A stretch of 34,386 nucleotides of DNA. It comes from Lachnospiraceae bacterium. Its GTDB lineage: Bacteria; Bacillota; Clostridia; Lachnospirales; Lachnospiraceae. Positions 23,094 to 30,878 of this stretch are shown here, piece after piece. The notes beneath the pieces were generated by a model, which searched no databases, was not told where the DNA came from, and saw only the letters and a list, made by a program, of their open reading frames with translations. The stretch is from assembly GCA_017461865.1 (NCBI GenBank), contig JAFTVQ010000008.1, positions 1 to 34,386 of the forward strand, read 5' to 3'. Every line of letters starts with the position of its first letter. Within the stretch, counting starts at the first letter, position 1. A program made the translations under genes and the position numbers.

Positions 23094-23960
23094 CTACATA
23101 AAGGAAATGCCGAGTGCTTTGATGAGACATCCGACTGCGAGTCCGATGACCCAAAGAATCGCAACAATCTTAACATTTTCAAGAAATTTTTTATTTGTGC
23201 GGAACAATGTGAGAAGCGCCACGCCTGCACCGACGAGAAGTCCCGAAATCAGCGCGCCCTCGCCGAGCATACCCCATGCATACAGTTCCGTCAACGCAAC
23301 AGAAACCGCACAGTTCGGAATCAAACCGATGATGGATGCCAAAACTATGACTCCGTAAGATTCGCCGATGGTAACATACTGAATACCTTCCACACCGATT
23401 CTCTTCATGAGATATGTAATAATAAGCGAAATAATAAATACAAACAAGAGAACTTTCAGACTGTGACGGAGTGCCGATTTAAAAATCCCGTCCTCACAGT
23501 GACAATGTTCGCTCTCGCACATTTCGTGAATGTGATATTCCTGCTTTTTTCCTTTGTTTGTCAGGCGGCAAATACCGTCAATGACAAAACCTGCTGCCAT
23601 ACCGGTAATCAACTTCACCGCCAGGATCGAAACAATCACCTTGCCCGGCACCTGATTCGAAATCAAAACCGGTATCATCTCATCGGAAGTCGAAAGATAA
23701 ACTGCAAGCAACGTACCGAGTGATACGATTCTTCCGGCGTAAAGACCGGTCGCAGCCGTCGAGAAGCCACACTGGGGAACAAGTCCTGCCAGCGCACCTA
23801 CCGCCGGTCCGAAAGGACCTGCCTTTTCCACGAACTTCACAACCTTGCTTCCTGTATGATGCTCCAAATACTCCATCAGCAAATAGGTCAAAAACAGAAA
23901 TGGAAATATCTTGAGCGAATCTATGCACGTCTCAATTAATACATCTAAGAAAAACTCCAT
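23094..23960 (-). CDS. Putative 10-TM metal exporter (ArsP_2-like)
   Basis: A 288-residue membrane protein made of two similar halves, each with a helix breaker: GLVPQCGFSTAATGLYAGRI near residue 58 and GLIPNCAVSVALTELYAWGM near 215. A His/Cys-rich loop, EYHIHEMCESEHCHCED, lies between the halves. This arrangement fits the putative heavy-metal (arsenic/manganese) exporter family often labelled ArsP_2. The metal is not proved; the loop suggests metal sensing or delivery. An 11-bp palindrome GGACAATGTCC lies at 23975-23985, just upstream, and could be an operator. Confidence 0.72.
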   Translation of the reverse strand: MEFFLDVLIETCIDSLKIFPFLFLTYLLMEYLEHHTGSKVVKFVEKAGPFGPAVGALAGLVPQCGFSTAATGLYAGRIVSLGTLLAVYLSTSDEMIPVLISNQVPGKVIVSILAVKLITGMAAGFVIDGICRLTNKGKKQEYHIHEMCESEHCHCEDGIFKSALRHSLKVLLFVFIISLIITYLMKRIGVEGIQYVTIGESYGVIVLASIIGLIPNCAVSVALTELYAWGMLGEGALISGLLVGAGVALLTLFRTNKKFLENVKIVAILWVIGLAVGCLIKALGISFM

Positions 23961-24070
23961 TATAACTCCATTCCGGACAATGTCCTAAACACACGACGTT
24001 ATAATAGCACACTTTTTTCTTTTTGTGTATAGGAAATTTGTAATAAATTCTTAATATTCCGTGAATGTTT

Positions 24071-24538
24071 TTAGTGCAACATTCCCTCCGCACGCAAATG
24101 TTCCAGAAAGGCTTCGCAACCTGTTATAACATCGCGGTAGGTCGCATCAAAATCACCCGTGTACCAAGGATCCGCCACATCCCGTCCGCTGTCTGCAAAC
24201 GTCAGCAGCTTGTGGATCTTGCCGTCCGGATCGCCGCCCGCAATGCGGTTCATGTTGCGGATGTTCATCGTGTCCATCCCGATCAGGTAATCATAATAAT
24301 CGTAATCCGCCTGCGTCATCTGCACCGCCCGGTGAGGAATGACCGGAATTCCAACCTGCCGGAGCTTATTTACCGTCCCATAGTGGGGACCGTTTCCAAT
24401 CTCCTCGCGACTGGTCGCCGCGGAGCTAATTTCGAAGAGGTGGGAAAGATGGTTTTGGTTTACTATATGTGTCATTACTGATTCTGCCATGGTGGAACGG
24501 CAGATGTTGCCGTGGCAGATGAATAATATTTTTATCAT
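24071..24538 (-). CDS. Low-molecular-weight protein-tyrosine phosphatase
   Basis: A 155-residue enzyme with the P-loop CHGNICRS (Cys8, Arg14) and the general-acid Asp123 in DPWYTGDF. The length is normal for the family. AAAGGAG lies about 10 bp before ATG. It is the last core-chromosome gene before the integrated element, whose integrase transcript points towards it and ends in a terminator, so the phosphatase probably needs its own promoter in the short gap. Substrate unknown. Confidence 0.94.
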   Translation of the reverse strand: MIKILFICHGNICRSTMAESVMTHIVNQNHLSHLFEISSAATSREEIGNGPHYGTVNKLRQVGIPVIPHRAVQMTQADYDYYDYLIGMDTMNIRNMNRIAGGDPDGKIHKLLTFADSGRDVADPWYTGDFDATYRDVITGCEAFLEHLRAEGMLH

Positions 24539-24613
24539 TCTATAAAAACTCCTTTAAATGCGCTATTTTCCAGTGTTTTCAAGCATTTTCAGATTCCTGA
24601 TTTTACACCCTAA

Positions 24614-24643
24614 CTTGGCATATCTTGGCATATCTTGGCATAT
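24614..24643. repeat. Three direct repeats near element end
   Basis: CTTGGCATAT occurs three times in tandem (24614-24623, 24624-24633, 24634-24643), 60-90 bp from the integrase stop. Tyrosine integrases with N-terminal arm-binding domains bind direct repeats near element ends, so these are candidate arm sites. Confidence 0.75.
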
Positions 24644-24662
24644 CTTTCCCTGCAAAAGTGGT

Positions 24663-24695
24663 AAAAAAAGTGGTAAACTGTTTGCGTTTACCACT
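24663..24695 (-). terminator. Terminator of integrase gene
   Basis: A 10-bp perfect stem AGTGGTAAAC / GTTTACCACT with loop TGTTTGC on the plus strand; on the minus strand the stem is followed by seven T's. Confidence 0.9.
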
Positions 24696-24703
24696 CGACT
24701 TTT

Positions 24704-25903
24704 TCAGGCTCCCGCAACTCTTCGCATTTCATCTTTCGCATCCTCAAAGTTCACATGGGTATATGTGTTCAAAGTAACACTTATATCTGAGTGCCCCATA
24801 ATATACTGTAGAGTCTTGGGATTCATGCCGGATTTTGCCATATTCGAACAAAACGTATGACGACACACATGCGGTGTTATCTTAGGCATCTGAATCTTAT
24901 ATATACTATTATATTTATCTCTGATGTGCTGCATATACTTTTCCCAATGCAAAGCCACCATTGGTCTGTCATTTTTATCCAAGAACAAAAATCCTGTATA
25001 TCCTTGAATCATAGGTTCTACTGTAGGTCGTGGACGATTAGCAATTATTCTTCTAAAACATGCTGCCACTTCTTCAGTCATTGGAACAAACCGCACACCA
25101 CTTTCTGTTTTCGGTTCTTCAATAGAATATTCCATATTACGCTTTCTCTGTAACTGATGATCCACCCTAATCTTCATATCATTAAATTGAATATCAGAAA
25201 TAGTAAGTCCACAAAACTCCGAAATACGAAGCCCCGTATTGAACAGAATATAAATACCATCATAGTATTTGCAAAAATGCTTATCTTCCTTTATGAATTT
25301 TAAGAAATCCCGCTCCTGCTTTTTTGTAACAGCTTCTCTTGTTACACTGTCATTTACAACTACTGAAGCGAGTTCAAATCCAAACGGATTCTTACGAATC
25401 AAATCATCGTCTACCGCCATCTGAAAAGCCGGACGTACAACACCTCTGATTGAATGAATTGAGCTATAGCCTCTGCCATCGACTTTTTGCAATTTAATCA
25501 ACCATGCCTTGGCATCGCTAAGTTTAACCTTATCAATTCTTTTTCTTCCAAACTCTTCTTTCTTAATAATATTGACAACAAATTTGTAATTTGCCGCTGT
25601 ATTATGTCTCACGCCGGTTTTCAATGAAATATACTTTTTAACCAATTCCAGTACAGTCATATTCCCACCGTTTGGAGTAATCTCATCAAACAAATCTCTT
25701 TCAATTTGTTTTTCTTTCTCTCTCAGCGATAAATCTCTTAACTTTCCTTTTGGGGTTGGATCATTTTTTTCTAATCTCCAACTGTAAACATCTCTACTAA
25801 CACCATCTTTGTCAATATATTTATAACGATATCTTCCGTCTGGTCGTTGGGACTCTCCATTACGAAGAATACGATTTTTATTATCTCTACGCTTCTCGCT
25901 CAT
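24704..25903 (-). CDS. Tyrosine recombinase (Tn916-type integrase)
   Basis: A 399-residue site-specific integrase. The N-terminal arm-binding domain (about 1-60; RRDNKNRILRNGESQRPDGRYRYKY) is followed by a core-binding domain (about 80-180) and the catalytic domain with Arg226 (NTGLRISEF), His345-Arg348 (PHVCRH), His371 (MGHSD) and nucleophile Tyr381 (NTYTHV). All catalytic residues are present. ATG at 25903 is chosen because AAAGGAG lies just upstream; the frame extends 20 codons further without a ribosome binding site. Its terminator and tandem repeats lie next to the element end. Xis is 105 bp upstream. Confidence 0.95.
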   Translation of the reverse strand: MSEKRRDNKNRILRNGESQRPDGRYRYKYIDKDGVSRDVYSWRLEKNDPTPKGKLRDLSLREKEKQIERDLFDEITPNGGNMTVLELVKKYISLKTGVRHNTAANYKFVVNIIKKEEFGRKRIDKVKLSDAKAWLIKLQKVDGRGYSSIHSIRGVVRPAFQMAVDDDLIRKNPFGFELASVVVNDSVTREAVTKKQERDFLKFIKEDKHFCKYYDGIYILFNTGLRISEFCGLTISDIQFNDMKIRVDHQLQRKRNMEYSIEEPKTESGVRFVPMTEEVAACFRRIIANRPRPTVEPMIQGYTGFLFLDKNDRPMVALHWEKYMQHIRDKYNSIYKIQMPKITPHVCRHTFCSNMAKSGMNPKTLQYIMGHSDISVTLNTYTHVNFEDAKDEMRRVAGA

Positions 25904-26008
25904 ATTATTCTCTCCTTTCATCAAATAGAAAGAGAGCCCAAACTCATGGTTACATTGTACCACAAATGTGACCCTCTTTCCATATAGTTTTTGAAATTAT
26001 TAAAAATT

Positions 26009-26230
26009 TTATATTGTGGATGCGTTATCCAAAAATTCCTCAAACTGTCTTCGCTTAATAAGTGCTTTATTTCCCACATAAAGTATAAATTCGGCATCCG
26101 GATATCTATCAATTAATGCACGAATTTTCTTTTCACCAATGTGATAGTACGCTGCCGCTTCATAAATACTAAGCAAAAACCTGTTCCACACCGGAATATC
26201 TGATGGTAGTTCTAACAATTCCTCTTCCAT
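26009..26230 (-). CDS. xis: Excisionase (Tn916 Xis family)
   Basis: A 73-residue MerR-like winged-helix DNA-bending protein. The pattern VWNRFLLSIYEAAAYYHIGEKKIRALIDRYPDAEFILYVGNKALIKR is that of Tn916-family excisionases. It directs the integrase towards excision. It begins 3 bp after the MazF-like gene and lies 105 bp upstream of int. The ribosome binding site is GGGGG. Confidence 0.93.
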   Translation of the reverse strand: MEEELLELPSDIPVWNRFLLSIYEAAAYYHIGEKKIRALIDRYPDAEFILYVGNKALIKRRQFEEFLDNASTI

Positions 26231-26233
26231 AAA

Positions 26234-26608
26234 CTACGCCCCCAGTTCCAGTTGCCTCTTCAATATCACATCCACAATATTGATGGCTTCCCTACTAGTA
26301 ATATTCCCTGCAACAGAAAGTACTTGTTCAGCATCAATCGTACAGATTTGTTCTGCCAAAAACACTGTATTTTTCTTCAAATACCCCTCAACATCATCAG
26401 GCTTTAACATAAAATGTACCGGAAAATCTGCCTTTTCATATTGAGTGGTTCCTGGAATAACTGTATATACAGGAGCATGCTTATTTGCTTTATTGCAACT
26501 CACGACAATACACGGTCTGCATCCTGACTGTATATGTCCTTTTCTGGCTCCTAAGTCAACCCAAATAATACTATTTCTTCTTATATTATTACCCTGTGCT
26601 TTTCTCAT
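26234..26608 (-). CDS. MazF/PemK-like type II toxin without adjacent antitoxin
   Basis: A 124-residue protein with the MazF/PemK fold pattern: RRNSIIWVDLGARKGHIQSGCRPCIVVSCN, then a DFPVHF strand and FLAEQICTIDAEQVL near the end. MazF homologues are mRNA endoribonucleases. No typical MazE-like antitoxin lies next to it; the upstream neighbour (overlapping by 4 bp) is a resolvase-like protein and the downstream one is xis. It may serve in element control or maintenance. That it is active is inference from the fold. Confidence 0.85.
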   Translation of the reverse strand: MRKAQGNNIRRNSIIWVDLGARKGHIQSGCRPCIVVSCNKANKHAPVYTVIPGTTQYEKADFPVHFMLKPDDVEGYLKKNTVFLAEQICTIDAEQVLSVAGNITSREAINIVDVILKRQLELGA

Positions 26609-27030
26609 GCTTCCACCTCCTGCTTTTTCTTGGGCGGTTCATACAGATAAAGATACTGCTCCTTTTCATCCACAGTAATCATTCTGAATCCATGTTCCCT
26701 AACCAACCCAACTTTGAAATATGCGTCTGCCATCCCCGATGAAATTGCATCCATGTTTACTGCCACGATCGCATCAGCCTTTCCTGCCTTCATGTATGCA
26801 ATAGCATTATAGAACAACCTGTTTCTTACTCCGGTTCCCATAATTCCTCTTCTGAAAATTCTCACCGGAAGCAAATTATTACGTTTGGTAAATTCATTTA
26901 TTCGATTTAACTGCTTATCCTCTTTCTTTTTTGCCATATATTCATCTTGTTCTTCGTCTGAAGACAAGAAAACAATACACTTTAAAGGCTTATTTGAAAT
27001 TGGTTTATAATCTCTATTTCCTCTTCTCAC
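26605..27030 (-). CDS. Stand-alone resolvase-like domain protein A
   Basis: A 141-residue protein with the alternating pattern of the serine resolvase/invertase N-terminal domain: CIVFLSSDEEQ at the place of the usual Y-R-V-S-T-x-x-Q (Ser kept, the Arg before it replaced), and GKADAIVAVNMDAISSGMADAYFKVGLVREHGFRMITVDE at the place of the D-R-x-S-R helix region. It has no C-terminal DNA-binding domain and the conserved arginines are poor, so it is probably not a normal recombinase. It starts at GTG directly after the XRE gene stop and overlaps the MazF-like gene by 4 bp. It could be the antitoxin-like or regulatory partner of that toxin (inference). Confidence 0.65.
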   Translation of the reverse strand: MRRGNRDYKPISNKPLKCIVFLSSDEEQDEYMAKKKEDKQLNRINEFTKRNNLLPVRIFRRGIMGTGVRNRLFYNAIAYMKAGKADAIVAVNMDAISSGMADAYFKVGLVREHGFRMITVDEKEQYLYLYEPPKKKQEVEA

Positions 27031-27378
27031 TTAACACGCCATCCTTTCCTTCTTCATCAACATACCGTCTACTAATAAAAGACAGGTGTTTTTGACATAC
27101 TCCTGCTCTTCCTTTGAAAGACAGGCTAACTTTTGATTGAAAGTATCTGTTTGAGACATTCTGGGCTCAATAGCTAACACCCTGTCTGCATTCACCCCGA
27201 AGACTTCCATAATCTTAAATAAAACTTCAAGACTAAATTTTCTCTGTCCCTGTTCAATTAACGAATAGTGAATAACACTTAAATCCAACTTCTCAGCAAT
27301 CTGTGACTGTGTCAGATGTCTTTCGCTTCTTAACTCTCTCAAAACATCACCCACAGCATACTTATCATACTTATACAT
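27031..27378 (-). CDS. XRE-family transcriptional regulator 1
   Basis: A 115-residue protein with an N-terminal helix-turn-helix (VGDVLRELRSERHLTQSQIAEKLDLSVIHYSLIEQGQRKFSLEVLFKIMEVFGV) and a helical C-terminal tail. ATG at 27378 is used because AAAGAGG lies 7 bp upstream; the frame opens 15 codons earlier. It directly precedes resolvase-like protein A (adjacent stop and start), and follows the small gene at 27420-27608. It probably controls the Int/Xis module, as in many integrative elements. Confidence 0.85.
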   Translation of the reverse strand: MYKYDKYAVGDVLRELRSERHLTQSQIAEKLDLSVIHYSLIEQGQRKFSLEVLFKIMEVFGVNADRVLAIEPRMSQTDTFNQKLACLSKEEQEYVKNTCLLLVDGMLMKKERMAC

Positions 27379-27419
27379 AACATTGCCTCTTTCCGATTCT
27401 GTTCCAACTTTCTGCAACA

Positions 27420-27608
27420 TCAACAGCCACCTTCTTTCTTTGCCATATCAAGTGCTGCTATCGCCTCTTCTTCTGTTGGATAGTGACCATAAAAATTCTC
27501 ATACTGGTCATATACATTCACACCGTCAAAATCTATGGCGAGATACTTTTTGTGTTCCGGGAGGAAGAGTAAATTCTCTTCCTCGCCATTGTGAAATGCA
27601 CTTAACAT
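27420..27608 (-). CDS. Small hypothetical protein
   Basis: A 62-residue acidic soluble protein with no recognised domain; it has DFDGVNVYDQYENFYGHYPTEEEAIAALDMAKKE and a terminal cysteine. ATG at 27608 overlaps the end of resolvase-like protein B by 7 bp, so translation is probably coupled. An alternative start 6 codons earlier has no ribosome binding site. Function unknown. Confidence 0.6.
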   Translation of the reverse strand: MLSAFHNGEEENLLFLPEHKKYLAIDFDGVNVYDQYENFYGHYPTEEEAIAALDMAKKEGGC

Positions 27609-28003
27609 CCGGCACCTCCGTCCCAAGGTTCTGTGACATCAGTATTCTTACTTTCCTGCTCCACATCCACCACATGAATCAGCACCATATTGTCACTGGC
27701 GAACTGCATAAACGCAACCAAGTCTTCTGTGTCCTCGGAAATATCATCAAAGCTACGAATAAAAAGATGATTGATGATTGACATCTCCATCGCCCTGTAA
27801 ATCTCATCAAGCTGTGGTCTGTCAATATCCCTGCTGCCACCTCTGTCTACATCAACACAAAGGATTTCACAACCTTCCTTATCTCCGGCAGCAATCATTT
27901 TCTCGCAGAAATCCATCACCTTATGCTCCGCTTTTCTGGATTTAATGAACCCAACTGCCAAATTACCGTTTACCTGTCTCATAAAACTGTTATTACTCTT
28001 CAT
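27602..28003 (-). CDS. Stand-alone resolvase-like domain protein B
   Basis: A 133-residue protein. AVGFIKSRKAEHKVMDFCEKMIAAGDKEGCEILCVDVDRGGSRDIDRPQLDEIYRAM and LFIRSFDDISEDTEDLVAFMQF match the layout of the serine recombinase N-terminal domain (the D-x-G-x-S/G-x-x-x-x-R-P and D-R-x-S-R-D segments), but the catalytic serine position is out of register and arginines in the D-R-x-S-R motif are lost. There is no DNA-binding domain. ATG 28003 follows AAAGGTGAT. It is similar in kind to protein A at 26605-27030, so the element carries two degenerate resolvase-like proteins. Likely structural or regulatory, not a recombinase. Confidence 0.65.
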   Translation of the reverse strand: MKSNNSFMRQVNGNLAVGFIKSRKAEHKVMDFCEKMIAAGDKEGCEILCVDVDRGGSRDIDRPQLDEIYRAMEMSIINHLFIRSFDDISEDTEDLVAFMQFASDNMVLIHVVDVEQESKNTDVTEPWDGGAGC

Positions 28004-28147
28004 TTTCGTATCACCTTTCGTTTGCAAGATTAATAGTGATACAAGCGCTTATATCATTCCTCAAGCAGCGTCCTGCTTGATATGTATAAATGATAACTCA
28101 TCCCAAATATTTCATCTCACGCTCAGAAGGCTATCTTTTTTCATAAA

Positions 28148-28166
28148 TTAGTCCTCTGAGGACTAA
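28148..28166. promoter_or_regulatory. 19-bp perfect palindrome
   Basis: TTAGTCCTCTGAGGACTAA, overlapping the stop codon of XRE regulator 2. It could be an operator for that regulator or a weak transcript-end hairpin; it lacks a good T-run. The gap 28028-28147 also holds a hairpin CAAGCAG/CTGCTTG at about 28064-28081, within 80 bp of the next gene. Confidence 0.5.
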
Positions 28167-28474
28167 ATTGCTATACTCTGATGTAATTGTTCAATCAAAT
28201 CCATCTGCATCTGAGTCAGTACCGGCATTTGCTTTTTGCCAAAAAGAAGGTAGTCGGCAGAGCAATTTAAAACCTGCGAAATTACAAACAAATGTTCCAA
28301 CGAACATTTTGCTTTACCGGTCTCAATACGGGAAACCTGATTCTGATTAATTCCAAGATATGCCCCCAGCATTGCTCCCGACATCCCGCACTTAATACGC
28401 TGCTCCTGAATGCGCATTCCAATATTCATTCTCTGGATTTCGTCCAAAGCCATAACGTCATTTTCAGCAATCAC
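28163..28474 (-). CDS. XRE-family transcriptional regulator 2
   Basis: A 103-residue helix-turn-helix protein: IGMRIQEQRIKCGMSGAMLGAYLGINQNQVSRIETGKAKCSLEHLFVISQVLNCSADYLLFG. The GTG at 28474 is chosen because GGAGG lies 7 bp upstream; ATG seven codons later is possible. It is in the same strand and module as regulator 1 and is separated from the zinc-ribbon gene by a terminator-like structure. Probably a control gene of the element. Confidence 0.85.
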   Translation of the reverse strand: MIAENDVMALDEIQRMNIGMRIQEQRIKCGMSGAMLGAYLGINQNQVSRIETGKAKCSLEHLFVISQVLNCSADYLLFGKKQMPVLTQMQMDLIEQLHQSIAI

Positions 28475-28505
28475 TCTGCCACCTCCTTCCTTCTTTATTG
28501 ACAAA

Positions 28506-28567
28506 CAAAAACGCCTAACAAAAATACACTTGTAACTTGCATTACAAACATATTCTCGTCAGGCGTT
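28506..28567 (-). terminator. Terminator/attenuator-like hairpin with nested stem
   Basis: Outer 7-bp stem AACGCCT / AGGCGTT (plus 28510-28516, 28561-28567) enclosing an inner stem TTGTAA / TTACAA (28530-28547). On the minus strand a T-rich run (TTTTGTTTG) follows. It lies between the zinc-ribbon gene and XRE regulator 2. Confidence 0.6.
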
Positions 28568-28582
28568 GGTAGCTATAGTAAC

Positions 28583-28774
28583 CTATGCTCCGATTTGCTC
28601 AGTACGATCCGTTCTATTGTTATTACTAGCTTTACCATCATGGAGGGAAACTGCCACAACAGCTCTGCATATCGGACATTTTATCGAAACGATGCCCTTT
28701 GAACCTCGCATTAAATCAAACAAGCGCTTGTTTTTGCAGCAAGGGCAGGCAACGTGTATGTATTCATCTTCCAC
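28583..28774 (-). CDS. Small zinc-ribbon protein (KTR-like)
   Basis: A 63-residue protein with two CxxC pairs, CPCCKNKRLFDL and CPICR, typical of a zinc ribbon. It resembles the cysteine-rich KTR-type proteins of Tn916-like elements, although the KTR triplet reads NKR. GTG at 28774 is chosen because AGGAGG lies 8 bp upstream. A strong promoter at 28843-28871 drives it. Function unknown; a nucleic-acid-binding role is inference. Confidence 0.7.
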   Translation of the reverse strand: MEDEYIHVACPCCKNKRLFDLMRGSKGIVSIKCPICRAVVAVSLHDGKASNNNRTDRTEQIGA

Positions 28775-28842
28775 ACTTTGCACCTCCTAATTTCTGCGTA
28801 AGGCAACTGTTGTAATTTAACCTGCTAAGGTAGCGTAGATTA

Positions 28843-28871
28843 ATTATAGAACATATGTTTGTATTTTTCAA
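28843..28871 (-). promoter_or_regulatory. Candidate promoter of zinc-ribbon gene
   Basis: Minus-strand -35 TTGAAA (plus 28866-28871), 17-bp spacer, perfect -10 TATAAT (28843-28848). It is about 70 bp upstream of the start. Confidence 0.78.
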
Positions 28872-29032
28872 GTGAAAAAGCAACATTTGAATAATTTTAT
28901 TTAATTAACAACAAAAACCGTGTTAATGCTCTTCATTGTAGCTTTCCACTATAAAATACCTCCAATATGTTTTCTTGTAATCAATGTCGAATATACCTCA
29001 AATACAGTTCGAATATAGTTCGGTACAATTAT

Positions 29033-29064
29033 AAAAAGAGTCACCCGATTTTACGAATGACTCT
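29033..29064 (-). terminator. Terminator of the ABC-3C operon
   Basis: A 7-bp stem AGAGTCA / TGACTCT with a 14-base loop, followed on the minus strand by TTTTTATAA. It lies just after the ATPase stop. Confidence 0.8.
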
Positions 29065-29076
29065 CAGTTCAAACAA

Positions 29077-30873
29077 TTACTCTCTATAATTCTTTATCAG
29101 TCCATACCTACCACGTTTTTCGTCCTTAGTAAACTCTTCGAGATGTACATTACTATAATCCAGCGGTGGCAATATATTTTCGATAATAATCGTTTGTCTA
29201 TTATTTTGATGCGATATTAAATAGCTAAACAAGCCAGCCTTCATGCTTTCCGAAGCATTTCCATTTATGTCATGGTCTTCTTTCTCCTTTAAGGAAAGTA
29301 TTGGTGAATCTACTACTAATAATTGGGGAACGATTTCACCTTTTTTCTCCAGACAGTTTTGAATCGCAATCGCAACTATGGTATTTAAAAAAGCACGAAA
29401 ACCTTTTCCTTGGCTTCTTTTCACATGACCATTAACCTTTATATCATAAGAATCCATATCAAAAACCACTTCATCCAAATCGTGATAATTGCAATCAGAT
29501 AATATCTGAAATAATTCCTTTTCCAATTCAGATTTAAAAACTTTTTCTACAGTTCGTTTCAATTCAAAGTGAAAATCTTCTGAATTTTCCATAACAACAT
29601 CATCTAACTCATTTATTAATACATCAGAAAAAGCATCTATCATCTCCTTAGCTTTATACTGACCTAATGCAATTGTATAATCTGATAGCAAGCCTTTTAA
29701 CTTAGCTATTTGTGGTCTTAACTCTCCACGAATACGTTCATCTATCAACTTTCTTTCTTCAACAACTTTTTTTCGTTCTTCAATAAACATGCTAATCTCT
29801 TGTGTTATAGATAGCTGTACAGATTTCAGATCTCCTACCTGTAGCTCTATTTTTTCAACTTCTGCAATAGCCGCCTCTAAACAAGATTCATTTTTCTCCT
29901 TTGATAACTCCCCATTACAGAATGGACATTTATCAAGTTTCGGTATATCCTCTGCATGAATATCTCCCTCAACAATAAAAGTCAGACGTCTAATATCTGC
30001 CTCGTACTGAGATAATAAATAGTTATTTCTATTCTTTAAAACTCTACAGTTTGTCATCTCTTCATCTATTTCTGTTATACGTTCGGCACATTCAGCGGTT
30101 CTTTTTAATGCTTCGTCTAATGCTCCTTCTGCAGCTCCAATTTCATTAATTAAATCATCTATTTTTCTTTGCAATTGTGCCGGTGTTTCTTGAGAAAAAG
30201 AATTTAATTCAGATATTCTCTTGTTTTTAAGTGCCCCCATACTTCTATCAACAAACGATTTAACTGCTTCGGATTTTGCCTTCCTAATAGTCGGGTCCAA
30301 ACATGATTTATCCGGCAAATAATTTTTCTTCGTTGCAAAATATAGCAAAGCAGTAAGAACCGGCGTATCTACTCGAGGATTTACACCTTTACCAGATGAC
30401 AAAATACTGGATGTACCTTGTAGCCTTGTTTCATCCAATAGCATCATATGAGAGAATGTTCTCAAAGTTAACTTCTGAGTTTTGCCATATACCGTCCTTA
30501 ATATATCTGTTTGCTTTGTGATGCCCATCAACTTTAACCAGATTCCACCGATGCTTTTATCGCCACTCCCCTTTTTGTATGTACCACTTTCAATGTCCTC
30601 TAATTCGCTGACCACATCAAAATTCTTGGCATCAATAGCACGTTGCATTATTAGCTTTTTACCATCCACATCAAGCTCCAATAATATTCTGGTGAGATTA
30701 ATTTTTGAATCAAAGCGATGTTCACTTGCACCAAACATATAATCTATACCATCCAAAATCATACTTTTTCCGGTATTTGATTCACCATATATGATATTCA
30801 ATCCCGGTTCAAACCCAACTTCCGAAACTGTGTTTACATCAGTAAAAAAAGCCATCCGTTTTATATAATACAT
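29077..30873 (-). CDS. ABC-3C system ATPase (Rad50/RecN-like)
   Basis: A 598-residue SMC-like ABC ATPase. Walker A is GESNTGKS (30-37). A coiled coil (about 205-400) is interrupted near its middle by CPFC (316-319), a Rad50-like zinc-hook candidate. The signature-like motif RSQGKGFRAF is at about 486-495, and Walker B LLVVDSP at 518-524, with Ser-Pro after the Asp instead of the usual Asp-Glu. ATG at 30873 follows AGGGGG with 7-8 bp spacing; an overlapping GTG at 30882 is possible. It is last in the three-gene ABC-3C run and begins 5 bp after the middle-component stop. In such systems the ATPase is thought to sense invading nucleic acid; this role is from family knowledge. Confidence 0.85.
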   Translation of the reverse strand: MYYIKRMAFFTDVNTVSEVGFEPGLNIIYGESNTGKSMILDGIDYMFGASEHRFDSKINLTRILLELDVDGKKLIMQRAIDAKNFDVVSELEDIESGTYKKGSGDKSIGGIWLKLMGITKQTDILRTVYGKTQKLTLRTFSHMMLLDETRLQGTSSILSSGKGVNPRVDTPVLTALLYFATKKNYLPDKSCLDPTIRKAKSEAVKSFVDRSMGALKNKRISELNSFSQETPAQLQRKIDDLINEIGAAEGALDEALKRTAECAERITEIDEEMTNCRVLKNRNNYLLSQYEADIRRLTFIVEGDIHAEDIPKLDKCPFCNGELSKEKNESCLEAAIAEVEKIELQVGDLKSVQLSITQEISMFIEERKKVVEERKLIDERIRGELRPQIAKLKGLLSDYTIALGQYKAKEMIDAFSDVLINELDDVVMENSEDFHFELKRTVEKVFKSELEKELFQILSDCNYHDLDEVVFDMDSYDIKVNGHVKRSQGKGFRAFLNTIVAIAIQNCLEKKGEIVPQLLVVDSPILSLKEKEDHDINGNASESMKAGLFSYLISHQNNRQTIIIENILPPLDYSNVHLEEFTKDEKRGRYGLIKNYRE

Positions 30874-30878
30874 CCTTG

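Noticed and set aside
23085-23723. Plus-strand 212-codon open frame opposite the exporter gene
   Set aside because: Antisense shadow of a clear membrane protein gene; Gln/Asn-rich composition, no domain.
23961-24070. Manganese riboswitch upstream of the exporter gene
   Set aside because: The gap is only about 110 bp and lacks the paired conserved loops expected of a yybP-ykoY riboswitch.
24539-24703. tRNA as integration target at the integrase end
   Set aside because: No cloverleaf, anticodon arm or T-loop motif could be drawn in this gap.
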